A stretch of 35,105 nucleotides of DNA from Microcoleus asticus IPMA8 (lineage in GTDB: Bacteria > Cyanobacteriota > Cyanobacteriia > Cyanobacteriales > Microcoleaceae). The stretch spans positions 1 to 35,105 of the forward strand of contig NZ_SRRZ01000076.1 of the NCBI RefSeq assembly GCF_013179805.1. The letters are read 5' to 3'. Of the stretch, positions 1-6,826 are shown piece by piece. Made by a program: the position numbers and the translations under genes. Below the pieces are notes generated by a model that was not told the DNA's origin, searched no databases, and saw only the letters and a list, made by a program, of their open reading frames with translations. Numbering within the stretch: the first letter of the stretch is position 1; the number at the start of each line of letters is the position of its first letter.

Positions 1-65
1 ATAAGGTTTTAGCCCGAAATATTTCGCCTGATTGTCTGTAATATTCAGCAACCCGACTAATGATT

Positions 66-335
66 TTACGGTTCGCTGTCTTCCTGTTTTAATTCCTGAT
101 ACTTTTGAAAAAAAAACCTACCTAGTTCGGGTCCAACTTCTTTTAACATTTTTTGACGGAGAGAATTTTCGATACTTTCAAAATTTGAAAGTTCGGTTGA
201 ATCTGTATTTCTGTAAAGAATTTCTGCTACCCCTTTTAAGTGTGCTTTTAGGCGTTGTTGCTCTGAGGGTGTCATTTTTTTTACCTCATCTTTTTTCACA
301 GTTTTACTAGCTTTTTCATTTGAGCCCTTTTTCAT
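66..335 (-). CDS. Small hypothetical protein (89 aa)
   Basis: I do not recognise this protein with certainty. It opens with a Lys/Ser-rich basic segment (residues 1-20), followed by a predicted helical region with the stretches MTPSEQQRLKAHL and VAEILYRNTD and a C-terminal segment around GPELGRFFFQKYQELKQ. There is no signal peptide or membrane segment. The composition (charged, amphipathic, few rare residues) looks like a genuine soluble protein. ATG at 333-335 is the only reasonable start, but no clear Shine-Dalgarno lies before it. It diverges from the GIY-YIG-like ORF at 373 with 37 bp between them. The helical part vaguely recalls N-terminal segments of some cyanobacterial transposases, so it could be the remnant of an insertion sequence; this is a memory-based impression only. 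Confidence 0.5.
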   Translation of the reverse strand: MKKGSNEKASKTVKKDEVKKMTPSEQQRLKAHLKGVAEILYRNTDSTELSNFESIENSLRQKMLKEVGPELGRFFFQKYQELKQEDSEP

Positions 336-372
336 ATATTTGCAAAAGTGAGATGCACCCCTTCCTGATGGA

Positions 373-651
373 TTGGAAGGACTGTATTACATTGACAGTT
401 ATGATTCTGAAACTATGTATTTGGGAAAGTCAGATAGTTGTGTAAAGGGACGGCTACAATCTCACTTGAGGAACAGTAGCAACAGTAGTTTAAGGTCTGC
501 TGTTAAGTCAGGGAAAGATCTGTTCTTCTTTTGTTGGGAGTCGCCTAATCCCAAGTACGGGGAAGCAATTGAAATAAAATGTCTTAAAGGAGCAGATTTT
601 TTGCGGGGGCAGCGGCGTGAGAAAAAACCACTGATACAAGAGCTGGACTAA
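373..651 (+). CDS. GIY-YIG nuclease-like small protein, TTG start, possibly 5'-truncated
   Basis: The 92-residue product has the layout of a minimal GIY-YIG module: a GLYYI strand at residues 3-7, a YLG strand at 16-18, then GKS, an arginine/histidine helix (GRLQSHLRN) and a glutamate in the GEAIEIKCL segment, where the family's metal-binding Glu is expected. Family members cut or nick DNA; no partner domain is visible. The frame has no ATG or GTG start: it opens after a TGA at 349-351 and the first usual codon is TTG at 373, already inside the expected start of the domain, with no convincing ribosome binding site. Homologues usually carry a few residues before the GIY strand, and the upstream codons here (DAPLPDG) look like such a leader, so the gene may have lost its 5' end. 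A terminator-like hairpin follows at 683-712. Confidence 0.5.
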   Translation: MEGLYYIDSYDSETMYLGKSDSCVKGRLQSHLRNSSNSSLRSAVKSGKDLFFFCWESPNPKYGEAIEIKCLKGADFLRGQRREKKPLIQELD

Positions 652-682
652 CGTTAAATTATAGCGCTATCGCGCCTTTTAT

Positions 683-712
683 AGGTTGGTTTTTTTTTCA
701 TCAAGCCAACCT
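683..712 (+). terminator. Terminator-like hairpin after the GIY-YIG-like ORF
   Basis: A perfect 7-bp stem, AGGTTGG (683-689) with CCAACCT (706-712), encloses a 16-nt T-rich loop and is followed by CTTTTT. It lies 32 bp after the stop at 651. Stem and T-run fit a Rho-independent terminator. Confidence 0.5.
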
Positions 713-828
713 CTTTTTCCCCTCACAATCTTATCCATTTCTCCCATGCCACTGCGATGATTATACGGAGTGCGATCGCCCCTACCTATCGAATTAGTCG
801 CTCCATACAGTTATCGTTACAAACATAC

Positions 829-861
829 AGAAACCCGGTTGCTTCAAAACACCGGGTTTCT
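829..861 (-). terminator. Terminator-like hairpin downstream of the htpX-like gene (AGAAACCCGG family)
   Basis: AGAAACCCGGT (829-839) pairs perfectly with ACCGGGTTTCT (851-861) around an 11-nt loop. It lies 28 bp beyond the stop of the minus-strand protease gene. The same core recurs at 6768-6801, 30440-30472 and 31731-31759, each time just after a gene, so this is a dispersed hairpin that probably serves as a terminator or mRNA 3'-end stabiliser. Confidence 0.55.
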
Positions 862-888
862 AAATATTGTTGCTGCATTTTCGACAGA

Positions 889-1785
889 TCAAATTCCGGG
901 CACGTAGGCCATAACTGGAGTACCTTGCTGCTGCTGCGCGATTTCCAAAAGGCGCTGAATTCGCTCTTCGGTCGGCGGGTGAGTGCGGAAAAGTGACTGC
1001 AAACCTTTAGTCGAAAAAGGATTCACAATCAGCAGCGGCGACATCGCAGGATTGCCGTGCATCGGAATTTCACGACCGATTTTCTCCAATTTTTGCAGCG
1101 CGTTTGCTAAACCGATCGGGTTATTGGTAATTTCCACCGCACCGCTGTCGGCTGCAAATTCCCTGGTTCGAGAAATCGCCAATTGAATTACGGTTGCTGA
1201 TAGCGGTGCTAAAATGATTAAAAACAGCAAACCAAACGGATTCGGGCCTTGTCTGCTATCCCGCGTCACCGGGCCGTAAAGCGCTCCAAAAGTCAGAATT
1301 CGCCCGACAAATGTAATCGCGCCGGCAATTGTCCCTGCAACTGCTTGAGTGAGGGTGTCGCGGTTGCGGATGTGAGTCAGTTCGTGCGCTAAAACGCCTT
1401 CCAATTCTTCGCGGGAAAGCAGATTGATGATGCCTTCAGTAACTGCTATTGTCGCGTGTTCCGGGTCTCTTCCTGTGGCGAATGCGTTGGGAGATTGAGT
1501 GGGAACTAGAAATATTTTCGGCACCGGAATTTGGGCTTTTTCGCTCAGCGATGCTACCATATCGTAGATTTCAGGTGCTTCGCTGCGGGCGATCGGCTGA
1601 GCGCGGTAAGCCATTAACGCGGCCGTGTCGGAATAGTACCAAGAGCTAAAACTTGAGAAGGCGGCTAGCGCTAAACCGATGTAAAGTCCTTGCTCGTTGC
1701 CGATTAAATAATAACTTCCTAAAACGAGAAGGCCGCTTAGGAGTCCTAAGAGAGCGGCTGTTCTGAGTTGATTTGTTCCTAACAT
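889..1785 (-). CDS. htpX: HtpX-like membrane zinc metalloprotease (M48 family)
   Basis: This is a 298-residue integral membrane protease of the HtpX type, which cleaves damaged or misassembled inner-membrane proteins and works beside FtsH. Two N-terminal membrane segments (about 11-28 and 33-50) precede the catalytic domain. The zinc site is HELTH at residues 134-138 (His134, Glu135, His138), with the third ligand probably Glu209 in the segment RTREFAAD. Two further hydrophobic stretches lie near 149-165 and 184-203. The length matches the family (about 285-300). ATG at 1783-1785 directly starts the first hydrophobic region. It appears to be a single transcription unit: the next minus-strand gene upstream ends over 300 bp away at 2090, and a hairpin terminator lies just past the stop. 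Confidence 0.93.
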   Translation of the reverse strand: MLGTNQLRTAALLGLLSGLLVLGSYYLIGNEQGLYIGLALAAFSSFSSWYYSDTAALMAYRAQPIARSEAPEIYDMVASLSEKAQIPVPKIFLVPTQSPNAFATGRDPEHATIAVTEGIINLLSREELEGVLAHELTHIRNRDTLTQAVAGTIAGAITFVGRILTFGALYGPVTRDSRQGPNPFGLLFLIILAPLSATVIQLAISRTREFAADSGAVEITNNPIGLANALQKLEKIGREIPMHGNPAMSPLLIVNPFSTKGLQSLFRTHPPTEERIQRLLEIAQQQQGTPVMAYVPGI

Positions 1786-1908
1786 GGCGGGTTGAGGGCG
1801 ATCGCTATTTTGATATTTTTGAGCTTGTTATTAGATTTTCATATGTCGGGGCGATCGCGCCTCTATCTGCCGAAATAACTGCTGTCGCCAATAGTAGTAT
1901 TTCACGTT

Positions 1909-2015
1909 TTCAGTGAGAAACTGGAAATCCCTCGGGAGGCTCTCTCGCCTGCTCTCAAGAGGTGGCAGAGCCGCAGGATATGACATTTCCAGCTCGAACC
2001 TGGAAACGAGATTAA
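1909..2015. repeat. GC-rich palindromic intergenic repeat
   Basis: The 304-bp gap between the htpX-like gene and the radical SAM gene holds a compact structured block. It starts near a CTGGAAAT motif and ends with CCTGGAAACGAG. Inside, the segments GGAGGCTCT and GGCAGAGCC form an imperfect inverted repeat around the centre CTGCTCTCAAGAGG. Blocks of this look, with two CTGG-type ends and a CTCTCAAG centre, are multicopy in Oscillatoria-type genomes as far as I recall. No ORF is present. The rest of the gap has HIP1 sites and nothing else that I can assign. Confidence 0.45.
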
Positions 2016-2024
2016 AAATAAAAT

Positions 2025-2056
2025 AAACGCAGACAATCTTACATTCATCTGCGTTT
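2025..2056 (-). terminator. Rho-independent terminator of the radical SAM gene
   Basis: AAACGCAGA (2025-2033) pairs perfectly with TCTGCGTTT (2048-2056) around a 14-nt loop. Read on the minus strand the stem is followed by TTTATTTTATTTTT, a classical U-tract. It lies 34 bp after the stop of the gene at 2090-3682. Confidence 0.7.
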
Positions 2057-2089
2057 ACCTGCGTTCATATGCGGTTGAATTCTTCAACC

Positions 2090-3682
2090 CTAAACCGCTT
2101 GCACTTGCTTTTCCTCAACAGCAACAGGTTCTTGATATACAGTTTGAGACTCATTAGCCAAAAACTCAGCCAATTGAGCTTCAATTTCATCCCGCACAAT
2201 TTGGCGGTATTCGAGGAAATGCTCGTTGTGAGCACACACAGTCAAATAATGATCCCAAACCGCAGGATTGCGCTTGAGAATGCTGAACAAATGATGCCAA
2301 AACTTCCAGCGAGTGCTACGCTTAACTCCTTGTCGCCAAACCACAGTTAACAGTGCTCGCAAATCGATCCAACTGGGAACTCTCGCAGGTATCTTTGCTG
2401 TAGGTGCACCCAACATTAAGAAATGGCGATAAGTCCGGTCTAAATATTTCTCAGCATCGTACACTTCGCAGAATGCCTCGACATATTCGCGGGCAATATC
2501 TTCGAGAGGCCGCGTCGGGATAAAGTTCATTAAAGTAGTCTGATTGAGGTTGCCAGATTTGTCGCGCAACCGCCCTTCTTTTGCTAATCTGTGGGACAAT
2601 GCCGTGTGCGGCAAAGCTTGCAGCATTCCAAAGGTTGTGCTTGGAATAGCTGCTGCTTCGGCAAACTGGACAATCCGCTGACCGGCACCGGGTTTTTCGC
2701 CGTCGAATCCGATGATGAATCCGGCCATTACTCGCAAACCAGTTTTCGCAATTAACTCTACTGATTCGATCAGGGAATTGCGGGTATTTTGGAATTTCTT
2801 GGTCATTTGCAGGCTTTCTTCATCAGGGGTTTCAATCCCTAAAAACACTGCATTGAAATTGCAAGCTACCATCATCTCCATCAATTCTTGGTCTTGGGCT
2901 AAATCGATGGATGCTTCTGTGTTGAAAGTAAAGGGGAATTTGTGTTCTTCTTGCCAAACTTTTAAGTCTTTTAGCAACAGTTTGACGCTGCGTTTGTTGC
3001 CGATAAAGTTGTCGTCTACCATGAACACGCCGCGCCGCCAGCCCAAGTTGTAGAGATAGTCTAATTCTGCTATCAATTGTTGGGGGTTTTTGGTGCGGGG
3101 TTTGCGGCCGTAGAGGACGATGATATCGCAGAATTCGCACTGGAAGGGACAGCCTCGGGAAAATTGAATCGACATCGAATCGTAGGCGTCTAATTCCAGC
3201 AAGTCGAAGCGGGGAACGGGGGTTGTCGTAACATCTGGTTTTACGCCGTCCGATCGATAAATTCCGCTTTTTTCGCCCCGTTGTATTGCTTCGACGAACA
3301 TCGGCAAGGTGATTTCGCCTTCGTCGAGAATCAGGTAATCTATGCCCGCTGCTTGAGGTTCTTCGGGTACGGAAGTGGGGTAGGGGCCGCCGCAAGCTAC
3401 GGATTTACCGCGCCGTTTTGCTTCGCGAATTATGTCTAGCAAATCTTCTTTTTGGACAATCATGGCGGACAGAATAACGAGCTCTGCCCATTCCCATTCT
3501 GCTTCTGTGATTTGTCTGATGTTGCGATCGACTAACTTAAATTCCCATTCTTGGGGTAAAATAGCTGCTACCGTTACCAAACCCAGCGGTGGCAGCAGCA
3601 CTTTACGATCGACTAATTCTAGGATTTTCTCGTAAGACCAAAATGTTTTCGGAAACAGGGGGTAAACTAGAAGAACTCGCAT
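2090..3682 (-). CDS. B12-binding radical SAM protein (DUF4070 type, HpnP-like)
   Basis: This 530-residue protein has an N-terminal cobalamin-binding-like Rossmann domain (about 1-140, starting MRVLLVYPLFPKTFWSYE), a radical SAM core with the cluster motif C178-P-F-Q-C182-E-F-C185, and a C-terminal region of the DUF4070 type (about 375-500). The enzymes use adenosylmethionine plus methylcobalamin to methylate unreactive carbons. The overall organisation and several segments (LVDRKVLLPPLGL, MIVQKED, GMLQALPHTA) are those of the family that includes hopanoid C-2 methylase HpnP. Cyanobacteria carry several paralogues, and no hopanoid or squalene gene is adjacent, so the substrate cannot be assigned. 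The last residues (about 505-530) are a Gln/Val/Glu-rich tail. The ATG at 3680-3682 is preceded by a 5' region with an 8-bp hairpin at 3733-3755. Confidence 0.85.
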   Translation of the reverse strand: MRVLLVYPLFPKTFWSYEKILELVDRKVLLPPLGLVTVAAILPQEWEFKLVDRNIRQITEAEWEWAELVILSAMIVQKEDLLDIIREAKRRGKSVACGGPYPTSVPEEPQAAGIDYLILDEGEITLPMFVEAIQRGEKSGIYRSDGVKPDVTTTPVPRFDLLELDAYDSMSIQFSRGCPFQCEFCDIIVLYGRKPRTKNPQQLIAELDYLYNLGWRRGVFMVDDNFIGNKRSVKLLLKDLKVWQEEHKFPFTFNTEASIDLAQDQELMEMMVACNFNAVFLGIETPDEESLQMTKKFQNTRNSLIESVELIAKTGLRVMAGFIIGFDGEKPGAGQRIVQFAEAAAIPSTTFGMLQALPHTALSHRLAKEGRLRDKSGNLNQTTLMNFIPTRPLEDIAREYVEAFCEVYDAEKYLDRTYRHFLMLGAPTAKIPARVPSWIDLRALLTVVWRQGVKRSTRWKFWHHLFSILKRNPAVWDHYLTVCAHNEHFLEYRQIVRDEIEAQLAEFLANESQTVYQEPVAVEEKQVQAV

Positions 3683-4079
3683 TATATGTTAAACCTCACA
3701 TCAGTAAACAACTTGCGATCGGGCTGGCGTGTTTGAGAGTTCGATCGACTCTCAAGACTTAATGTTAAGGCTAAAATTACGATCTTGCACTCGATCGAAT
3801 ATCTGGCGAGGGGTGAAACCCCCTAAGACAAAGATCGTCAGCGCAATTTTTAGCTTGCAGTTCCCTGTTAAAGTTTGCAAATGCTGATATCTTATCGTAT
3901 TTGACCCTTAATTGACGATAATCGCATTTAAAAAGCATGGGATTAAGGCAAAAAAGAATTTGAAAAACTTACATTATTCGTAAAATACACCTCGGCGCAC
4001 CCTACATATATTTCGTAAGGTGCACATTCCCCCTTCCCTCTTCCTTCTTCCCTCTTCCCTCTTCCCTCTTCCTTCTCAC
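3683..4079. other. 397-bp intergenic region: leader of the radical SAM gene, hairpins and a heptamer array
   Basis: There is no credible ORF. From left to right it holds the leader of the minus-strand radical SAM gene with a perfect hairpin (TTGAGAGT 3733-3740, ACTCTCAA 3748-3755, loop TCGATCG); a GGGGTGAAACCCC palindrome near 3812-3824; a segment around 3992-4025 in which GGCGCACCCTAC and GTAAGGTGCAC face each other; and a pyrimidine heptamer array (4033-4074). I looked for a cobalamin riboswitch because the gene product binds B12, but saw no recognisable B12-box. Confidence 0.4.
4033..4074. repeat. Heptamer tandem array (CTTCCCT/CTTCCTT), STRR-like
   Basis: Six consecutive 7-bp units run without a break: CTTCCCT, CTTCCTT, CTTCCCT three times, CTTCCTT. 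The array ends six bases before the stop of the SDR gene at 4080. The same purine/pyrimidine heptamer class recurs at 31781-31822 and 34111-34194. Confidence 0.8.
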
Positions 4080-5045
4080 CTAATTTGAATCTTTGCCGGG
4101 AATCCCGCTAGTTCTTAACATATCGGCCACTGTGCCGCAGTAACTCGGCATTCCTATGCTTTCGGGATTCACAAGATTTTGATAGGTAAAATGGCGGTAG
4201 CTGATGCAAAATCTATCCCAAGCAGCAACCTGAATTCGGAACAGCCAAATAAAGAAATTGGCTAGCCAAGCTGACAAAGTAATCCTAAAAAATATCTTTT
4301 TATTCAAATACTGGCAAGCTTGTTCTACCACTTCGTTAGCTGTAATCGCTGGATTTCCTAGCACAAAATGTCGCGGTTCCTCGGAAGCCGGCGGATGTTC
4401 AACTAAATAATTAACTACTTTAGCAATATCTGCGCCGTGGATGAAGTGAAAACTGCCATCTGCCTTAAACCAGCGAATCAAACCAATCCATTTTGCGACA
4501 AGTGGCAGGCCAGATGACAAGTGAGAGACTGGTTTTTCTGCGTCTCCTCCCAATACTAATGTCGGGTAAAGTGCCGTAATCGGAGGCACATTTGTCAAAG
4601 CTGACAAATGCACCATGCAGTTGTATTTTGAGCTAATATAATCTGTCCCCAGTTCCCCGGCTTCTTTGAGCAAATTGTTGTCTCGACCGAGAATACTGGC
4701 CGTTGAAAAATAAATTACTTGTTGGCAAGTCTGTGGCGAAAGTAGTTGAATTAAACGGAGAGTTTTGGTTATGTTAACATCAAAAACTTCTTGAGTTCCT
4801 CCCCAAGCAGTAGCGGCTACAATTGCTACATTTATTGTTTGGAGAAGTTCGGCAAATTGCTCGATATCTCGCATATCGCCTTGTATTATATGGATGCCGG
4901 GGCGGGCTTTCCAATCAAATTTTAATTTTTCGGGGTTGCGAACTAAGAGGTAAAGTTCGTGGTTTGTTTCTTGAATCAAAGTTTCGGCCATGTAGTGACC
5001 GATACAGCCACTTGCACCCGTCACAAAAATTTTTTTGGAGTTCAT
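4080..5045 (-). CDS. NAD(P)-dependent epimerase/dehydratase (extended SDR family)
   Basis: This is a 321-residue extended short-chain dehydrogenase/reductase. The dinucleotide-binding motif is at the very N-terminus (VTGASGCIG, residues 8-16), an acidic GDMRD at 56-60 follows the third strand, and the catalytic pair is Tyr136-xxx-Lys140 (YISSK), with the upstream YFSTAS (112-117) supplying the active-site Ser/Thr. A conserved proline/leucine substrate-loop segment (ALYPTLVLGG) follows. The C-terminal third is less typical and contains a hydrophobic patch near AWLANFFIWLFRIQVAAW, which could bind a membrane or a lipid-linked substrate. Such enzymes modify nucleotide sugars, sterol-like or quinone-type substrates; the sequence does not settle which. 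It stands alone, flanked by repeat-filled gaps on both sides. Confidence 0.85.
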   Translation of the reverse strand: MNSKKIFVTGASGCIGHYMAETLIQETNHELYLLVRNPEKLKFDWKARPGIHIIQGDMRDIEQFAELLQTINVAIVAATAWGGTQEVFDVNITKTLRLIQLLSPQTCQQVIYFSTASILGRDNNLLKEAGELGTDYISSKYNCMVHLSALTNVPPITALYPTLVLGGDAEKPVSHLSSGLPLVAKWIGLIRWFKADGSFHFIHGADIAKVVNYLVEHPPASEEPRHFVLGNPAITANEVVEQACQYLNKKIFFRITLSAWLANFFIWLFRIQVAAWDRFCISYRHFTYQNLVNPESIGMPSYCGTVADMLRTSGIPGKDSN

Positions 5046-5110
5046 TTTGCCGCAGGAGAAGAGGAAGGATTTGACGCTTTTTCGACGCTAGGGAGACGGC
5101 ATGGCCGTGT

Positions 5111-5347
5111 CCCTACAAATATCAGATGCAATTAAACTTAAATCTTACAGCATTCTCAATAACAGGCAAGATGCCTGTTCCACAAAAATTAAATTTTCTT
5201 GTGGGGTGGGCATCCTGCCCGCCCAATAAGGGACTATTGCAACAGGTGCAAAATGTCAGATTAACCGGACTCACTCGGATTATATATGTTTTTTCCACGG
5301 TAGGGATATGGCATTGCCCTATCCCTACAAATATCAGGTGCAATTAA
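5111..5347. repeat. 25-bp direct repeat pair bracketing hairpin elements
   Basis: The 336-bp gap between the SDR gene and hemE has no real gene. A 25-bp sequence beginning CCCTACAAATATCAG occurs at 5111-5135 and again at 5323-5347 with one mismatch (A/G). Each copy is preceded by a palindrome: an imperfect GGGAGACGGC/GCCGTGTCCC stem near 5091-5113, and GTAGGGATA (5300-5308) with TATCCCTAC (5320-5328). Between the copies lies the hairpin AACAGGCA-AGA-TGCCTGTT (5161-5179) followed by a GGGTGGGCA/TGCCCGCCC stem, a block that reappears at 25327-25437. Confidence 0.7.
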
Positions 5348-5381
5348 CAGGATTCGATCGGATTCTAGAATCGAAATCAAA

Positions 5382-6446
5382 TCAAGCAGCAACTGCAAGC
5401 AATTTGTCGGCTTGTTTTGCGGTTTCAAAGAAGAAACGCACGTTATCTTCGGGAGTTCCCGGTAATACGCCGTGTCCCAAATTGAGGATGTGTCCGCGAT
5501 GACCGGCTTTGCGAATTGTATCAAGAATTCGATCGCGAATAAACGGTTGAGAACCAAACAACACGCCCGGATCGAGATTTCCTTGAACGTTCATATTCGG
5601 GCCCAAACGTCGGCGCGCGTCGGCCATGTCAACAGTCCAATCGACGCTGACGATATCCGCGCCGGATGTTGCCATGCGTTCGAGGATGCCGGCACTTCCA
5701 GTGACTAACAGAATTAGCGGGGTGTCGGGATGGGTTTTTTTGACTTGCTCGAATACTTGTTTCTGGTAAGGTAGAGCGAAGGTGTCGTAGTCTTGCGGGG
5801 ACAGTTGGCCGGCCCAGGAGTCGAACATTTGCACTACTTGCGCGCCGCAGTCGATTTGATAGCGCACGTAAACGGCGATCGCATCTGCGAATTTTGAGAG
5901 CAACTGATGCAGTAAAGTTGGATCGGAAAATGCCATGTTTTTGATAATTGCATAATCCTTAGAACCTTTGCCCTCAACCGCATAGGCCGCCAGCGTCCAC
6001 GGCGCGCCCACAAAACCGAGCACGGTGGATTTGTTGCCGACTTCTTCGCGCAGGGATTTGAGGATGGTTTTGATAAATGGCAAGCTTTCTTCCGGGTTCA
6101 GCGGTTGCAGGTTGTCGATTTGCTGCTGAGTTCGGATGGGTGCGTGGATAATCGGGCCTTTGCCTTCGGCGATGTCCATGTCGATGCCCAAACCGGGCAT
6201 GGGTGTGACAATATCGGAAAACAGAATTACGCCGTCGGGTTGAAACGCGCGCCACGGCTGAAGGGAAACTTCGATCGCAACTTCGGGAATTTCGGAACGT
6301 TCGCGAAAGGAGGGATACTTTTCTCGCAAATCTCGATAAGCCTTCATGTAGCGGCCGGCTTGACGCATCATCCACACGGGCGGGCGGTCTAGGGTTTCGC
6401 CGCGGGCTGCCCGCAACAACAAGGGAACTTCATTTAATGCCGACAT
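5382..6446 (-). CDS. hemE: Uroporphyrinogen decarboxylase
   Basis: HemE removes the four acetate carboxyls of uroporphyrinogen III to give coproporphyrinogen III, a cytosolic step shared by haem and chlorophyll synthesis. The 354-residue product has the family length. The first signature, PPVWMMRQAGRYM at residues 22-34, includes the substrate-binding arginines; DGVILFSDIVTP (71-82) holds the catalytic aspartate Asp78; GFVGAPWTLAAY starts at residue 144. The C-terminal half has the expected VSVDWTVDM, NVQGNLDP and LNLGHGVLPGTPEDNVRFF segments. ATG at 6444-6446 gives the usual N-terminus. The gene stands alone, with repeat-rich gaps on both sides. No truncation or missing residue was seen. Confidence 0.97.
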   Translation of the reverse strand: MSALNEVPLLLRAARGETLDRPPVWMMRQAGRYMKAYRDLREKYPSFRERSEIPEVAIEVSLQPWRAFQPDGVILFSDIVTPMPGLGIDMDIAEGKGPIIHAPIRTQQQIDNLQPLNPEESLPFIKTILKSLREEVGNKSTVLGFVGAPWTLAAYAVEGKGSKDYAIIKNMAFSDPTLLHQLLSKFADAIAVYVRYQIDCGAQVVQMFDSWAGQLSPQDYDTFALPYQKQVFEQVKKTHPDTPLILLVTGSAGILERMATSGADIVSVDWTVDMADARRRLGPNMNVQGNLDPGVLFGSQPFIRDRILDTIRKAGHRGHILNLGHGVLPGTPEDNVRFFFETAKQADKLLAVAA

Positions 6447-6574
6447 TTTAACTTTTCTCTACCTTAGATATTTTAATGCCTTTGGTAGCTTACCACTGTG
6501 CGATCGTCCTTTTCGACAAAATCTTGTGTGTACAAATGTGTATTTTGTCATGGCCAAAGAAAGTGAGGCGAGGG

Positions 6575-6716
6575 TCAATCGATTTTAGATTTTAGATTTT
6601 AGATTAAAGAATTGAAGCATTGACCCCACGGATAAATTCGGGGGCTCCTTTATCGGATACAGGTTTTTTATTTCTGGACGGATGAATCCGGGGGCTTGTA
6701 TCCTGGATGCTTTCGG
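6575..6716. repeat. Dispersed repeat copy A (heptamer run plus CGGAT/ATCCG hairpins)
   Basis: This block begins with TCAATCG and a run of GATTTTA heptamers, continues through GAAGCATTGACCCCACGG, and ends with TGTATCCTGGATGCTTTCGG. A second copy lies at 25176-25274. Each copy contains the hairpin CCCC-A-CGGAT-AA-ATCCG-GGGG or a close variant. Copy A is longer: the hairpin motif occurs twice, separated by about 45 bp, which suggests an internal duplication or insertion. It occupies much of the 380-bp gap between hemE (starts 6446) and the secreted-protein gene (ends 6827); the rest holds no ORF that I would accept. Confidence 0.75.
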
Positions 6717-6767
6717 TTAGAGATCGACTGTATATAAAGGACTGGTATAAATCCTGTGTATACGCAA

Positions 6768-6801
6768 AGAAACCGGGTTTCTTCGTAGAAACCCGGTTTC
6801 T
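6768..6801 (-). terminator. Terminator-like hairpin (AGAAACCGGGTTTCT family)
   Basis: AGAAACCGGGTTTCT (6768-6782) and AGAAACCCGGTTTCT (6787-6801) form a perfect 15-bp stem with a TCGT tetraloop, the strongest hairpin of its family in this window. It lies 26 bp past the stop of the minus-strand gene at 6827-7609. Confidence 0.6.
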
Positions 6802-6826
6802 GATCCCGCGCTACAGTTTGACCTAC

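Noticed and set aside
3683..3900. Cobalamin riboswitch upstream of the B12 radical SAM gene
   Set aside because: No B12-box or the expected multi-stem layout was recognisable; only a simple 8-bp hairpin.
5148..5250. CRISPR-like repetition
   Set aside because: The repeats are palindromic dispersed elements without regular spacers; no cas gene is present.
5122..5347. Two 73-codon ORFs on opposite strands with GTGILPV / GKMPVPQ-type peptides
   Set aside because: They are translations of the palindromic repeats in the gap; such peptides are common mis-annotations in cyanobacteria.
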